From: Ruegeria atlantica
GTDB lineage: Bacteria; Pseudomonadota; Alphaproteobacteria; Rhodobacterales; Rhodobacteraceae
Reading direction: 5' to 3'
DNA length: 64,000 bases
Assembly: GCF_013032455.1 (NCBI RefSeq)
Contig: NZ_WQCF01000004.1
Coordinates: forward strand, 124,001 to 188,000
The position numbers were made by a program, and so were the translations under genes. Shown piece by piece: positions 9,118 through 17,974 of this stretch (the first letter of the stretch is position 1; every line of letters starts with the position of its first letter). A model generated the notes under the pieces. That model was not told the origin of the DNA and did no database searches. It was given only the letters and a program-made list of their open reading frames with translations.

Positions 9118-9143
9118 AATAAAACAACAAAGCTTACAAGCCG

Positions 9144-9407
9144 TTACGGTGTAAGGTCCATTGCCGCCACGACCTTTTCGTAAGGAAGCCCAGCGGTATC
9201 GTTCAATCGACGAACTTGATCGGCACTTTCACCATCAAACAAGCACATGCAGCGCCCGTCTTCGGGAGCAAATGTTGAACGAACATAGCTGATCTTGTCG
9301 CCTTCTGCTGTCATTTTCTGTGCTGTTGCTATCGCGGCTTTTTGAGCTGCACCCAAGTCATCCATGCTGATACCCTTAAGGTTTCTTTCGACCATAAAAA
9401 CAGACAT
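9144..9407 (-). CDS. DUF4242 (SCO4226-like) small protein
   Basis: Protein of 87 residues, starting MSVFMVERNLKGISMDDLG. The start is chosen because GGGAG precedes it; an 8-codon longer frame lacks this. The pattern of ERxL near the N-terminus, YVRSTFAPEDGRCMCLFDGESADQVRR in the middle and AGLPYEKV near the end fits DUF4242. That ferredoxin-like family includes nickel-binding SCO4226 of Streptomyces. Function is unknown. It is divergent from a LysR-type regulator with a dyad between them, so it may be that regulator's target. Confidence 0.7.
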   Translation of the reverse strand: MSVFMVERNLKGISMDDLGAAQKAAIATAQKMTAEGDKISYVRSTFAPEDGRCMCLFDGESADQVRRLNDTAGLPYEKVVAAMDLTP

Positions 9408-9508
9408 TTCGCTCCCTTTCCGAATAGTCAAAACCAGTGCATCTATTGCATCACGGAGTGGTGGCTCGGGGAACTATCAATACCTTATGACTTAATAACT
9501 CCAGGTTT

Positions 9509-9526
9509 GGATAAAACGGTGTATCC
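9509..9526. promoter_or_regulatory. possible LysR-type operator in the divergent promoter
   Basis: GGATA (9509-9513) and TATCC (9522-9526) form a dyad with an 8-base spacer between the DUF4242 gene and the LysR gene, 45-62 bases before the LysR start. LysR proteins commonly bind such T-N11-A dyads in divergent promoters. The arms are short, so this is tentative. Confidence 0.35.
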
Positions 9527-9570
9527 TGCGTAATGATTGTTATTAGCTATCAGTGACGAGGTGCCCCAAC

Positions 9571-10449
9571 ATGGAGATGTCTCAGATTAGATATGTCTTA
9601 TCTGCCGCAAAGCATCTGAATTTCACCAAAGCTGCTGCAGAATGCAATGTGAGCCAACCAGCGCTTACAAAGGGCGTCAAGTCACTAGAAACTGAACTGG
9701 GCGCACAGGTTTTCCATCGGGAAGGTAGGAAAATACTGGTTAGCGACTTTGGGAAGTCTATGCTGCCGCATCTACAGCACATCGTCGACGAAGCAGCAGC
9801 TACACAAGCGCTGGCTCAGAATTTTCGTTTGCTGGAAAAAGTACCGCTGCGCTTGGGTGTTCTATCAACAATTGGGCACGTTCGCCTTGCTCGCTTCTTA
9901 GCTCAATTCGAGAAAAACCACAGCGGCTTGGAGTTGTCAGTCAATGAAGCAAGCGCGTCGGACCTAAAGAAAAAACTTTCTGATGGTGATATCGATGTCG
10001 CTTTGATGACGCTGACTGAAGAACTGGAAGAAGAGTTTAGGGCTAGACCACTTTACGTCGAAAGATATGTGGTTGTTTTTCCGCCGGAACACCGCCTTGG
10101 ACAACTCAACTCAATTTCGCTCCAAGACTTATCACAAGAAAACTACGTTGACCGCTTGGCCTGTGAGTTGCGCGAGATGGTAATGTCGGTTTGTCAGTCA
10201 AATGGCGTTGAGCTGTACGCTCGCTTCAGGTCTGAGCGAGAAGATTGGGTACAAGCAATGGTTGCTGCGGGCATTGGTTTTGCCTTTATGCCTGAGTACT
10301 CGGTTACTCTACCGGGCTTGTTGCAGCGCCCGCTTGTTGAGCCAGAAGTTTCAAGAACTATCGCGGCCTTTACAGTCCCCGGCCGAAAACATTCGCCTGC
10401 ACTTGATGCACTAATGAGATCATCGCAGACTTTTGCATGGCCGGGATAA
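9571..10449 (+). CDS. LysR-family transcriptional regulator
   Basis: Regulator of 292 residues. The winged helix-turn-helix lies at residues 1-60 (LNFTKAAAECNVSQPALTKGVKSLETELGAQVFHREGRK), followed by a LysR substrate domain (VPLRLGVLSTIGHVRLARFLAQF, GDIDVALMTL, IGFAFMPEYSV). The ATG at 9571 is preferred over an in-frame GTG at 9553 because GAGGTG sits about 8 bases upstream of it. It is divergent from the DUF4242 gene, the most likely target. The effector is unknown. Confidence 0.85.
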   Translation: MEMSQIRYVLSAAKHLNFTKAAAECNVSQPALTKGVKSLETELGAQVFHREGRKILVSDFGKSMLPHLQHIVDEAAATQALAQNFRLLEKVPLRLGVLSTIGHVRLARFLAQFEKNHSGLELSVNEASASDLKKKLSDGDIDVALMTLTEELEEEFRARPLYVERYVVVFPPEHRLGQLNSISLQDLSQENYVDRLACELREMVMSVCQSNGVELYARFRSEREDWVQAMVAAGIGFAFMPEYSVTLPGLLQRPLVEPEVSRTIAAFTVPGRKHSPALDALMRSSQTFAWPG

Positions 10450-10888
10450 GTAACGTCAGCTTTGGCTCCCTTCAGACGCAGTTCTAAATCAGAGATTCCA
10501 CATGCGTATGCCTGCCTTGTCGCAAAGCTTAGTAATTGCAAAGTCTGGTTTTGAATGTCCGTTTCGGGCTGACTGCGGTCTTTTGGAATAAAAATGTGGA
10601 TGGCTGCAAAGTCCGCAAAGTAGATGTTCGAGCAAGTTGCAGCGAAAGACCGCTATGCGGACAAAGCGGATGTACAGCATCACCGAAAGGTGGATGATCT
10701 CGAGATTGGTTTTAAGAATTTGAAAGAGGCAGGTCTAGGCATAGGCAAAAGCAAGCAAAACTCCTGCCCCGCCCAAGCAAAGTTCTTCTGACAAGACGCT
10801 TGAAAGATCTGCGTTTTGTAGCGCCGGATCGCTATTCAGCTCCCCGCCCGCCCAGAACTGATCTCTTCAGATGATCGCCAACAGAATC
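10450..10888. other. non-coding stretch, about 440 bases
   Basis: It lies between the stop of the LysR gene and the end of the convergent PanE-like gene. I find no gene, tRNA or clear terminator. Open frames here are short and unrecognised. It may hold decayed coding DNA. Confidence 0.4.
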
Positions 10889-11866
10889 TTAGTAAAGACC
10901 CGCGACCTTTGCCCTCAGTTTTATCAGTGATGCAACAGTGTCGATTGTGGGTGCTGCGATCCCGGTCAGTTGCCCCAATTCCTGTACTGCAGTGACCAAG
11001 GCATCAATTTCCATAGGTCGGTTCAGCTCCAAATCCTGCCACATCGAGGTCTTGTGTGCTCCGACAGCCGCTCCTCCGTCAATGCGCTTTTCGACATCAA
11101 TCGGGAACCTAACCCCCAGTTTTTCACCGATTTCCTGAGCCTCTAGCATCATTCCACGTGCCACGGAGCGTGAACCTTCATCAGTACACAAGACATCAAG
11201 TGTTGAGTGGGTAAGTGCGGAAATCGGGTTGAACGACAAGTTGCCCCATAGCTTCAGCCAAATTTCGTCCCGTATTCTTGGTCTTACGGGCGCGCGCAAC
11301 CCGGCGGTGGACAATGCAGCCGAAAGGTTGGAGGCACGGTCTGATTTAGTGCCATCGGGCTCACCCAAAGAAAAACGATTGCCTTCGACATGCTTGATCG
11401 ATCCCGGAGCAATGACTTCCGCGGCCGGATAAACAACACACCCAAGCACACGATCCGGTCCGAAACCGTTCCATTGCGCGTCTCCCGGGTCTACAGATGA
11501 CAATCTCGTCCCCTCGAAGGGACCGCCCAGCTTGTGGAAATACCACCAGGGTACCCCGTTCACTCCGCTCACTATTGTCGTTTCATCCCCAATCAGTGGC
11601 TGGATCGAGTCCACAACTGCTGGAACGGAATGCGCTTTCAGTGTGATAAAGACATAGTCTTGGGGGCCGAGATCGGCGGCATTGTCCGAGGCGCGTATTG
11701 GCACGTTGATTGGGTCCTGCCCATCCTCTTGGAGAGTCAGCCCTTTTTCTTGCATTGCAGCCAGATGTGGGCCACGTGCAACGACACTGACGTCGACGTC
11801 AGTCTGCGCGAGCTTCGCGGCAACGTAACCTCCGATAGCTCCGGCACCAAAGATGCAAACTTTCAT
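10889..11866 (-). CDS. 2-dehydropantoate 2-reductase-like (PanE/ApbA family) ketoacid reductase
   Basis: NADPH-dependent reductase of 325 residues. The start at 11866 (MKVCIFGAGAIGGYV) puts the Rossmann motif GAGAIGG at residues 7-13, as in the family; the frame extends upstream only by overlapping the preceding gene. The C-terminal helical domain has the conserved KLWGNLSFNP with the catalytic Lys near residue 200. It begins 4 bases after the acyl-CoA synthetase. Catabolic context (acyl-CoA synthetase, FAH hydrolase) suggests reduction of another 2-oxo acid rather than ketopantoate, so I give no gene symbol. Confidence 0.8.
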   Translation of the reverse strand: MKVCIFGAGAIGGYVAAKLAQTDVDVSVVARGPHLAAMQEKGLTLQEDGQDPINVPIRASDNAADLGPQDYVFITLKAHSVPAVVDSIQPLIGDETTIVSGVNGVPWWYFHKLGGPFEGTRLSSVDPGDAQWNGFGPDRVLGCVVYPAAEVIAPGSIKHVEGNRFSLGEPDGTKSDRASNLSAALSTAGLRAPVRPRIRDEIWLKLWGNLSFNPISALTHSTLDVLCTDEGSRSVARGMMLEAQEIGEKLGVRFPIDVEKRIDGGAAVGAHKTSMWQDLELNRPMEIDALVTAVQELGQLTGIAAPTIDTVASLIKLRAKVAGLY

Positions 11867-11870
11867 GTGT

Positions 11871-13406
11871 CTAAGCCTTTGCCAGTTCCAATTTAGCGGC
11901 CAGCCCAATCCTTTGTATCTTACCAGTCGCACCTTTTGGTATCTCTTCGAGAATAACCACTGAAGTCGGCACCTTGAATTTTGCGAGCCGTGCGCCAACA
12001 AAATCCCGGACGTCCTGACCTGCAATCGTCGCTCCTTCTGAGAGCACCACCGCCGCCGCAATCTCTTCGCCCAGTTTTTCGTGGGGAACGGCAAAACAAA
12101 CTGCCTGAGCAACGTCCGGATGGCTTAGAAGCACGGCGTCAACTTCAAGTGGACTGATTTTTTCTCCACCGCGATTGATAAGCTCCTTAAGGCGTCCAGT
12201 CAGTCGCAGATAATCCTCTTCGTCGAACGACCCTTGATCACCGGTGCGAAACCAGAGTTTTCCATCCGCTTCAAAGAAATTGTCTGCATTTGCCTGCGGG
12301 TTGCTCTCATACCCAGGGGTCACGTTCGGACCGCTGATAACGATTTCTCCGACATCCCGCGAAGCGATCAATACATTTTCCGTTTCGTCTGCAATTCTGA
12401 CTTCAGGGCCCGCTGCTACTCCGACGTATCCGGGCTTTTGCTTTTGTGGAGGAAGCGGGTTGCAACACATTTGATGCGTGGCCTCAGTCATACCGTAGGC
12501 CTCGATGACAGGCGCATTGAATGTCGCCACCAACTCTTCCATGACCGGCGCGGGCAACGACGCGGAAGACGACCGCAAGAAACGCAAGCGCGATTGCTCA
12601 ATGACTGATTGGTTTCGGGCGGCTCGGGCGAGAATAGCTTGGTGCATTGTCGGAACCGCCGTGTACCATGTCGGATCAACCTCAGCGACCTGTGAAAAAA
12701 AGCTAAGAGCGTTGAACCCAGGGGCGCAGCTAATTTGCGATCCGGCGCCTAAAGAAGCCGCGACTGCTGCGATCAACCCATGGATATGGAACAGCGGCAT
12801 GATGCTTAGACAACGATCATCGATTGTCAGCTTCAAAGACGAAGCCACGTTCCGTGCCGACGAGTAGATATTGGCCTGCGTCAAAGGAACGATCTTGGGG
12901 CGCGACGTTGTTCCTGATGTATGGAGTATCAGGGCGACGTCATCTTCACCCGGCGCTGATGTATCAGCCACTCCAATTGGGTCACAGGCCAAAACGGAAA
13001 ACTGTCCAGCTGGACGAGAACTATCGCTAGAAATCCGCAAGACGGCCACACCCAGTTCAGTCGCCGCTTGCACGGCTGGGCCACTTTCGTTTTCGCTTAC
13101 TACAAGAGCCTTGGCTTTCAAGTCTTTGAGATAGAATACATATTCTTCGATAGTATAAGAAGGGTTTAAAGGCGCCGTCGTCGCCACTTGGGCGACGGAT
13201 ATGAATGCCGTCGCCATCTCTGGTCCGTTAGGCAACACAATTGCCACCCTGTCGCCGCGCCCTATTCCGATCTGATGCAGATCCTCTTTGACCTTCGCGC
13301 AATGCTCGCGCAAACCAAGGTAGCTCAACCAAGGCTGGCCAGGGGCGCCAATGGCATTTGCCGTGTCTGCATGGTGTGCAATCAATTCAGCGACTAAATG
13401 GGGCAT
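11871..13406 (-). CDS. AMP-forming acyl-CoA synthetase, AAE3/Pcs60 type (oxalyl-CoA synthetase-like)
   Basis: Adenylate-forming CoA ligase of 511 residues. Motifs seen are the P-loop LHTSGTTSRPKIVPLTQ near 165, FHIHGL near 210, YGMTEATHQM near 305, the GYESNP and WFRTGDQG segment near 370-395, the hinge GRLKELINRGGEKISPLEVDAVLLSHPDV, and the catalytic Lys in PKGATGKIQRI near the C-terminus. The stretches AAPLNPxYTxEExxFYL, TWYTAVPTMHQ and NRGGEKISPxEVDAVLLSHPDV match plant and yeast oxalyl-CoA synthetases as I recall them. Oxalate as substrate is an inference; another short dicarboxylate or acyl acid is possible. Confidence 0.8.
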   Translation of the reverse strand: MPHLVAELIAHHADTANAIGAPGQPWLSYLGLREHCAKVKEDLHQIGIGRGDRVAIVLPNGPEMATAFISVAQVATTAPLNPSYTIEEYVFYLKDLKAKALVVSENESGPAVQAATELGVAVLRISSDSSRPAGQFSVLACDPIGVADTSAPGEDDVALILHTSGTTSRPKIVPLTQANIYSSARNVASSLKLTIDDRCLSIMPLFHIHGLIAAVAASLGAGSQISCAPGFNALSFFSQVAEVDPTWYTAVPTMHQAILARAARNQSVIEQSRLRFLRSSSASLPAPVMEELVATFNAPVIEAYGMTEATHQMCCNPLPPQKQKPGYVGVAAGPEVRIADETENVLIASRDVGEIVISGPNVTPGYESNPQANADNFFEADGKLWFRTGDQGSFDEEDYLRLTGRLKELINRGGEKISPLEVDAVLLSHPDVAQAVCFAVPHEKLGEEIAAAVVLSEGATIAGQDVRDFVGARLAKFKVPTSVVILEEIPKGATGKIQRIGLAAKLELAKA

Positions 13407-13466
13407 CTGTTATCCGTTTACACAAGCATCGGTTTCTTTCGCAATGTCAGGTCGTCGCAGCAGGTT

Positions 13467-14150
13467 CTAAGTCACGCGTACGTTCAGGCTGCCCAGCTTG
13501 TCGACGGCCAAGACCATAACATCCCCTCGGTTGACGGGACCAACACCAGAAGGTGTCCCTGAAAGAATAACGTCCCCGGCCGCAAGCTCGAAGTAGTCGC
13601 TCAGATACGAGATCATCTCGGGGACTTTCCAAATCATCTGGTTCAAGTCGCCTTCTTGCCGAACTTCACCATTCACCGTCAGAGTAATCGGACCTCTGTC
13701 GAGATGCCCGACCTCTGATGCCTTGTGAATTGGTCCGCATGGCGCCGAGCGCTCAAACGCTTTCCCAATTTCCCACGGGCGGCCCATCTTTTTCATCTGC
13801 CCTTGCAGGTCGCGACGGGTCATATCAAGCGAAAGGCCGTACCCAAAGACATGATCCAATGCATCGTCCACCGAAATATTCGTGCCGCCGGACTTGAGCG
13901 CAACAAGCATTTCTGCTTCGTGGTGCACGTCGGAACTGTGCGGAGGGTACGGGAATTCCCCTGAAGGGTCCAAATTGTTTGGGTTCTTTTGAAAGAAAAA
14001 TGGAGGTTCCCGGTTAGGGTCATGGCCCATTTCAATCGCATGCGCCGCGTAGTTTCGCCCAATGCAGTAGACACGCCGGACCGGGAACGTGCCGCCCCCC
14101 GATACGGGTATGACATGCACCTGCGGCGCGGGAATCACATGATCGGACAT
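13467..14150 (-). CDS. fumarylacetoacetate hydrolase family protein, fumarylpyruvate hydrolase-like
   Basis: Metal-dependent C-C hydrolase of 227 residues. The N-terminal FPVRRVYCIGRNYAAHAIEMG and PPFFFQK match the fumarylpyruvate hydrolases (NagK-like) of the gentisate pathway. The metal ligands are visible as HHEAEM near 76-81 and DMTRRD near 110. GTPSGVG near 205 closes the active site. No gentisate dioxygenase or maleylpyruvate isomerase is in the window, so the acylpyruvate substrate is open. It is followed 60 bases later by the acyl-CoA synthetase, suggesting one operon with the PanE-like gene. Confidence 0.82.
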   Translation of the reverse strand: MSDHVIPAPQVHVIPVSGGGTFPVRRVYCIGRNYAAHAIEMGHDPNREPPFFFQKNPNNLDPSGEFPYPPHSSDVHHEAEMLVALKSGGTNISVDDALDHVFGYGLSLDMTRRDLQGQMKKMGRPWEIGKAFERSAPCGPIHKASEVGHLDRGPITLTVNGEVRQEGDLNQMIWKVPEMISYLSDYFELAAGDVILSGTPSGVGPVNRGDVMVLAVDKLGSLNVRVT

Positions 14151-14344
14151 CGCTTTCCTCCTGAACGCTTGACTGTCAAAGATCGGATTTCCGAACGGTC
14201 AGATACCTTCCGATCGATGCCACGCCACATTCAAACGGACGCGGCGGCTTACCAAGTCATCGCCAAAATTCAGGCTGTTTTGCAAGACCAACGGCTACAA
14301 TCTGCCCCGACCATTTCCCGAATTGGTTGGGCGCCAGCGCTACT

Positions 14345-15025
14345 TCAGCTGTCGGACTGGATGCTCGTAGGCAGCACCCGCGAATAAACCGATTTCAGGT
14401 GATCCACCATGGCACTGGCCGCAAGCTCACAGTCGCCCTTTGCTATGGCAGACACGATCACATCATGTTCGCTAAAGCTGGAATAGTTTTCTGCGGGCTT
14501 TAAAGTTTCGCGTGGCTGCCCCCAAACAATCGATCTTCGAACCGAATTCAAAGTCTCAAAGAAGTATAAAAAGAGCTGGTTACGAGTGGAGCGGGCTATA
14601 GCGTAATGCAAATTATTGTCCCAAGCTTCGTACGTGCGCCAATCCTCTGCGGTACGACATTTGTCCGCGCAAAGCCTCATTTGCTCACGATCGGAACGTG
14701 TGGAATGGAGCGCTGCGAGGCGGCTAAGCTGCGGCTCGATCGTAAATCTAACGGATACAACCTGCTCAGGTTTAATTTGGTTGCCCAAATAAGTTACATC
14801 GGTGAGGTTGAGAACCGGCCTGGATCCAACAAATGTTCCCCGCCCCACATGACGCCAGATCAGCCCCTGGGCCTCAAGCTCTGCCAACGCTCTTCGCAAC
14901 TGATTGCGAGTGGTCCCAAGTTTTGAACACAGCTCACGTTCAGGTGGGAGCCTGTCGTTATGCCTGTATCCGGCATTGTTAATCAGGTCGCGTACGCGGT
15001 GCGCGAGTTCGGTTGGTGCATTCAT
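14345..15025 (-). CDS. GntR-family regulator, FadR/FCD subfamily
   Basis: Regulator of 226 residues. The N-terminal winged helix reads RLPPERELCSKLGTTRNQLRRALAELEAQGLIWRHVGRGTFVG (about 24-66). The all-helical FCD effector domain has the metal-ligand pattern with EAWDNNLHYAIA near 145 and SEHDVIVSAI near 185. The start at 15025 has GGAG at proper spacing. It stands 194 bases upstream of the FAH/acyl-CoA synthetase genes and divergent from a second FAH gene with an ABC importer. It is a likely regulator of one or both arms. Confidence 0.85.
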   Translation of the reverse strand: MNAPTELAHRVRDLINNAGYRHNDRLPPERELCSKLGTTRNQLRRALAELEAQGLIWRHVGRGTFVGSRPVLNLTDVTYLGNQIKPEQVVSVRFTIEPQLSRLAALHSTRSDREQMRLCADKCRTAEDWRTYEAWDNNLHYAIARSTRNQLFLYFFETLNSVRRSIVWGQPRETLKPAENYSSFSEHDVIVSAIAKGDCELAASAMVDHLKSVYSRVLPTSIQSDS

Positions 15026-15166
15026 ATCTCCACCCAATTTGGCGATTGGTTGATTGATTGAAACGCCAAGTCGGAAAAAACTCAAGGGCAAGAGGAAAGC
15101 AAGAAACGAGTCGCCGGACAGGATCCGTGACCACGTCTTGACACAAGCACGAGGGAGGAGTGCCGA

Positions 15167-16081
15167 GTGCGGTTAGCAACTGTTTCCGTAGAGGGCCACG
15201 CCGTTTGCGTGGCAATACTAAACGATGGCGGCAAGTTGGACGTTTTGCGCGCAGCGCAAGTGCTTGGCGAAGCGCTGGACGCGGGTTCAATGCAGCATCT
15301 GATCGCAGGCGAAAAAGATACGCTTGGCGTTTTGAAAACCCTCGTTTCATCGGCCGAAACGGGTAATCTAAACGACGCACTGGTCCCGGATGACGCGCCG
15401 TTTCTGGCACCAATTCCTTCCCCGCGTAAGAACGTTTTTTGTGTCGGGCGCAATTATGCTGAACACATCGCGGAGGGCGAACGTGCCCAAAACCAAAAAA
15501 TTGGCGTAACAGAGCATCCGGTCTTCTTCACAAAACCGCCGACATCGATTGTGGCGCCAGAGGCAGACATTCTGATATTCCCCTCGGTCTCACAAGCCAT
15601 TGACTATGAAGTTGAACTGGCAGTTGTGATTGGAAAACCGGGGCGAAACATAGCCAAGGCTGACGCATACGACCATGTATACGGCTATACGATCCTCAAT
15701 GACATCACCGCACGCGACATTCAACGCCGACATGGTGGGCAGTATTTCAAAGGCAAAGGTTTAGATGGGTCTTGCCCATTGGGCCCCTTCATAGTGACCG
15801 CTGATACAATCAGCGATCCGCACGCTCTATCAATCGGATTAACAGTCAACGGCGAACAGCGCCAAAACGGATCGACGTCGGACATGATTTTCGACATTCC
15901 AACGCTGATCGCATCCCTTTCAGAAGGTATGACCCTGGAGCCGGGCGACGTAATCGCGACCGGCACACCGTCTGGTGTCGGATACGCCATGGACCCACCA
16001 CAGTTCCTGAAAGACGGGGACACTGTGGTTTGTGAAATTTCAGAAATCGGCACGCTCAGGAATACCGTGCGCGTCGTTTAA
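15167..16081 (+). CDS. fumarylacetoacetate hydrolase family protein (2-hydroxyhepta-2,4-diene-1,7-dioate isomerase/decarboxylase-like)
   Basis: FAH-fold enzyme of 304 residues with a GTG start at 15167, preceded by a strong GAGGGAGGAG. The N-terminal 70 residues form the small domain. The catalytic domain begins at NVFCVGRNYAEHIAEG near 89, and metal ligands are in DYEVELAVVIG near 146 and NDITARDIQRRHGGQYFKGKG near 179. GTPSGVGYAMDPP is near 266. This form cleaves or decarboxylates acylpyruvates or isomerises enol acids. It is the first gene of a run with an NMT1-type ABC importer and an Ldh2-type dehydrogenase, so the import substrate is probably a related oxo acid. Confidence 0.82.
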   Translation: MRLATVSVEGHAVCVAILNDGGKLDVLRAAQVLGEALDAGSMQHLIAGEKDTLGVLKTLVSSAETGNLNDALVPDDAPFLAPIPSPRKNVFCVGRNYAEHIAEGERAQNQKIGVTEHPVFFTKPPTSIVAPEADILIFPSVSQAIDYEVELAVVIGKPGRNIAKADAYDHVYGYTILNDITARDIQRRHGGQYFKGKGLDGSCPLGPFIVTADTISDPHALSIGLTVNGEQRQNGSTSDMIFDIPTLIASLSEGMTLEPGDVIATGTPSGVGYAMDPPQFLKDGDTVVCEISEIGTLRNTVRVV

Positions 16082-16139
16082 GTGGCTCCTGCATAGCTGA
16101 ATCTGCGGGTTGCCAACCATGCAAGGGAGGAAGACTAAA

Positions 16140-17168
16140 ATGATGAACAGAAGGACTTTCACAGCGTCCTTGCTTTCGGCGGTTCCGGTAGCAGGAGCAC
16201 TGGGAACACAGGGCTTTGCGCAGGACTTGCGTAAAATTACCTTCGTGCAGCCAAGCCCTTCGGCAATCAATTCATTTCCGGTTTTTGTCGCCATTGGCGA
16301 AGGTTATTTCGCTGATGAAGGGTTGGATGTGACCGTCGAGGCGATCAACGGCTCAGGAGCCGTGCTTCAAGCATTGTCCGCCGGACAGGCTCACTTCGGT
16401 CGCCCCGGTCCTGGCCCCTTAATTGCCGCACGGTCGCGGGATGTAGATGCCGTACACATCTACAACGTTGCGGCACGCAGCAACTTTGGCATAGCCGTGC
16501 CAGAAGACTCTGACATCCAAAGTGTTGAAGAGCTTCGAGGTAAAGTTATCGGAACAGGTACGGCCGATGGCGCAGAAGTCGGCTTTGCACGTAACGTGAT
16601 GACCGGAGCAGGCATGAAAGAGGGTGAAGACTTTACCTTCCTTACCGTCGGCGACGGTGGCCCGGCGACCGCGGCTTTCCTAAACGGCGAAATCGACGCT
16701 TACTCTGCTTCGACGGCTGACACGGCAATTCTGAACCAGCGCGGAATGGCGGTGCGTGACATCACGCCTGCGGAGTTCGGGCGTTTCTTCGGTAACGGCA
16801 TCGCCACAATGGCTGACACAATCGCCAACGACCGTGAATTGGTCGAAGCTTGGAGCCGCGCGTTCGCACGTGGTCATGCATTTGCACTGGATGATGCCAA
16901 CCGTGAAGCTGTTTTGAAGCATTTGGCGGATGGTAACCCGCAGGAAGGCGAGGACAAGGAGTTCCAGTCAGCACTGTTCGATGCCGTACGCTCGAAAACT
17001 ATCGCGGCGGATCCGAGCAATGGCCTGGGATGGTACCCCGCCGAAGTTTGGCAGGAATGGCAAGACGCACTTGTTGCAGGGGGCGAAATCCCAGGGCCGC
17101 TGGATGACCTGAGCGCTGCTTGGACCAATGAGTTTGCTGCCATTGGCAACGCGGCTGTCAGCAAATGA
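16140..17168 (+). CDS. ABC transporter substrate-binding protein, NMT1/THI5-like (SsuA/TauA superfamily)
   Basis: Periplasmic binding protein of 342 residues. The start at 16140 follows GGGAGG; the N-terminus MMNRRTFTASLLSAVPVAGALG has a twin-arginine-like NRRTF followed by a hydrophobic core, ending about FAQ-DL. The body shows FPVFVAIGEGYFADEGLDVTVE, GSGAVLQALSAGQAHF and GTADGAEVGFARNVM, all typical of NMT1-like binders for sulfonates, nitrate, pyrimidines or aromatic acids. It overlaps the ATPase gene by 4 bases (ATGA). The ligand is unknown. Confidence 0.87.
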   Translation: MMNRRTFTASLLSAVPVAGALGTQGFAQDLRKITFVQPSPSAINSFPVFVAIGEGYFADEGLDVTVEAINGSGAVLQALSAGQAHFGRPGPGPLIAARSRDVDAVHIYNVAARSNFGIAVPEDSDIQSVEELRGKVIGTGTADGAEVGFARNVMTGAGMKEGEDFTFLTVGDGGPATAAFLNGEIDAYSASTADTAILNQRGMAVRDITPAEFGRFFGNGIATMADTIANDRELVEAWSRAFARGHAFALDDANREAVLKHLADGNPQEGEDKEFQSALFDAVRSKTIAADPSNGLGWYPAEVWQEWQDALVAGGEIPGPLDDLSAAWTNEFAAIGNAAVSK

Positions 17169-17974
17169 ACGCTGTAGTCACACATGAGTTTTCCGGCGCG
17201 CCTTTGGGCACGCCGGTCTATGAGTTGACCCATGTAAGCAAGACCTATGCACGCAATCTTGTTGTCGCTCTCGAGGACATCAATCTGACGCTTCGGAAAG
17301 GAAGCTTCACATCTGTCATCGGGTCCAGCGGGTGCGGCAAGTCAACTCTACTAAAGATCATGGCGGGTCTGATCCCGCCCACCAAAGGGCGTGTAATCCT
17401 TCAGGGGCAACCAGTCACTGGGACCCGCCGGGACATCGGTATGATGTTTCAGCAAGCGACGCTTTTCCCCTGGAAAACAGCGGTGGAAAACATCGTCTTG
17501 CCAATTGAGATCCGCGATGGAAAAGCGGCGGCCAAGCAAGCTATGGCCAAGGCGCATGAACTTTTGGACATCGTAGGTTTGCAAGGGTTCGAAAACGTAT
17601 ATCCGAACGAATTGTCAGGCGGTATGGCACAACGCGCTTCGATCTGCCGAATGCTGATCACGGAACCAGCCGTGCTATTGATGGACGAACCGTTCAGCGC
17701 GCTCGACGAGTTGTCACGCGACATGATGAACATGGAATTGCAGCGGATTTGCAGGGAACAGGATGCGACTGCTTTTCTTGTGACGCACTCAATTCAGGAA
17801 GCTGTTATTTTGTCTGACGAAATCGTCGTCTTGAAACCGCGCCCAGGCAGGATTGCTGAAATCGTTGAGGTCGACCTCCCACGCCCACGAACACTCGACA
17901 TGATGACGACACCCAAATTCGGCGCTATCGTTGACTACATTCGCAGCCTCCTTGATAAGGGAGAAGAAATGTGA
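17165..17974 (+). CDS. ABC transporter ATP-binding protein, SsuB/TauB type
   Basis: ATPase of 269 residues. Walker A GSSGCGKST is near residues 57-65, the signature LSGGMAQR near 153, Walker B LLMDEPFSALDE near 173, and the switch His in VTHSIQEA near 207. It overlaps its neighbours on both sides by 4 bases, as ATGA junctions. It energises the importer formed with the adjacent binding protein and permease. Substrate is not shown by the sequence. Confidence 0.9.
   Translation: MNAVVTHEFSGAPLGTPVYELTHVSKTYARNLVVALEDINLTLRKGSFTSVIGSSGCGKSTLLKIMAGLIPPTKGRVILQGQPVTGTRRDIGMMFQQATLFPWKTAVENIVLPIEIRDGKAAAKQAMAKAHELLDIVGLQGFENVYPNELSGGMAQRASICRMLITEPAVLLMDEPFSALDELSRDMMNMELQRICREQDATAFLVTHSIQEAVILSDEIVVLKPRPGRIAEIVEVDLPRPRTLDMMTTPKFGAIVDYIRSLLDKGEEM

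Larger units (their letters stand above)
8132..9143. other. non-coding stretch, about 1 kb, with dyads
   Basis: No open frame here resembles a real gene; those present are short, overlap on both strands and lack ribosome sites. Visible structures are an inverted repeat at 8503-8543, an orphan CGCGCG dyad at 8663-8672 and a hairpin at 9091-9117. The base composition resembles decayed DNA rather than an operon spacer. Confidence 0.5.

Noticed and set aside
15137..15147. CTTG-ACA-CAAG dyad before the FAH/ABC transcript as a GntR operator
   Set aside because: Arms are only 4 bases and overlap a possible -35 TTGACA, so a promoter element explains it as well.
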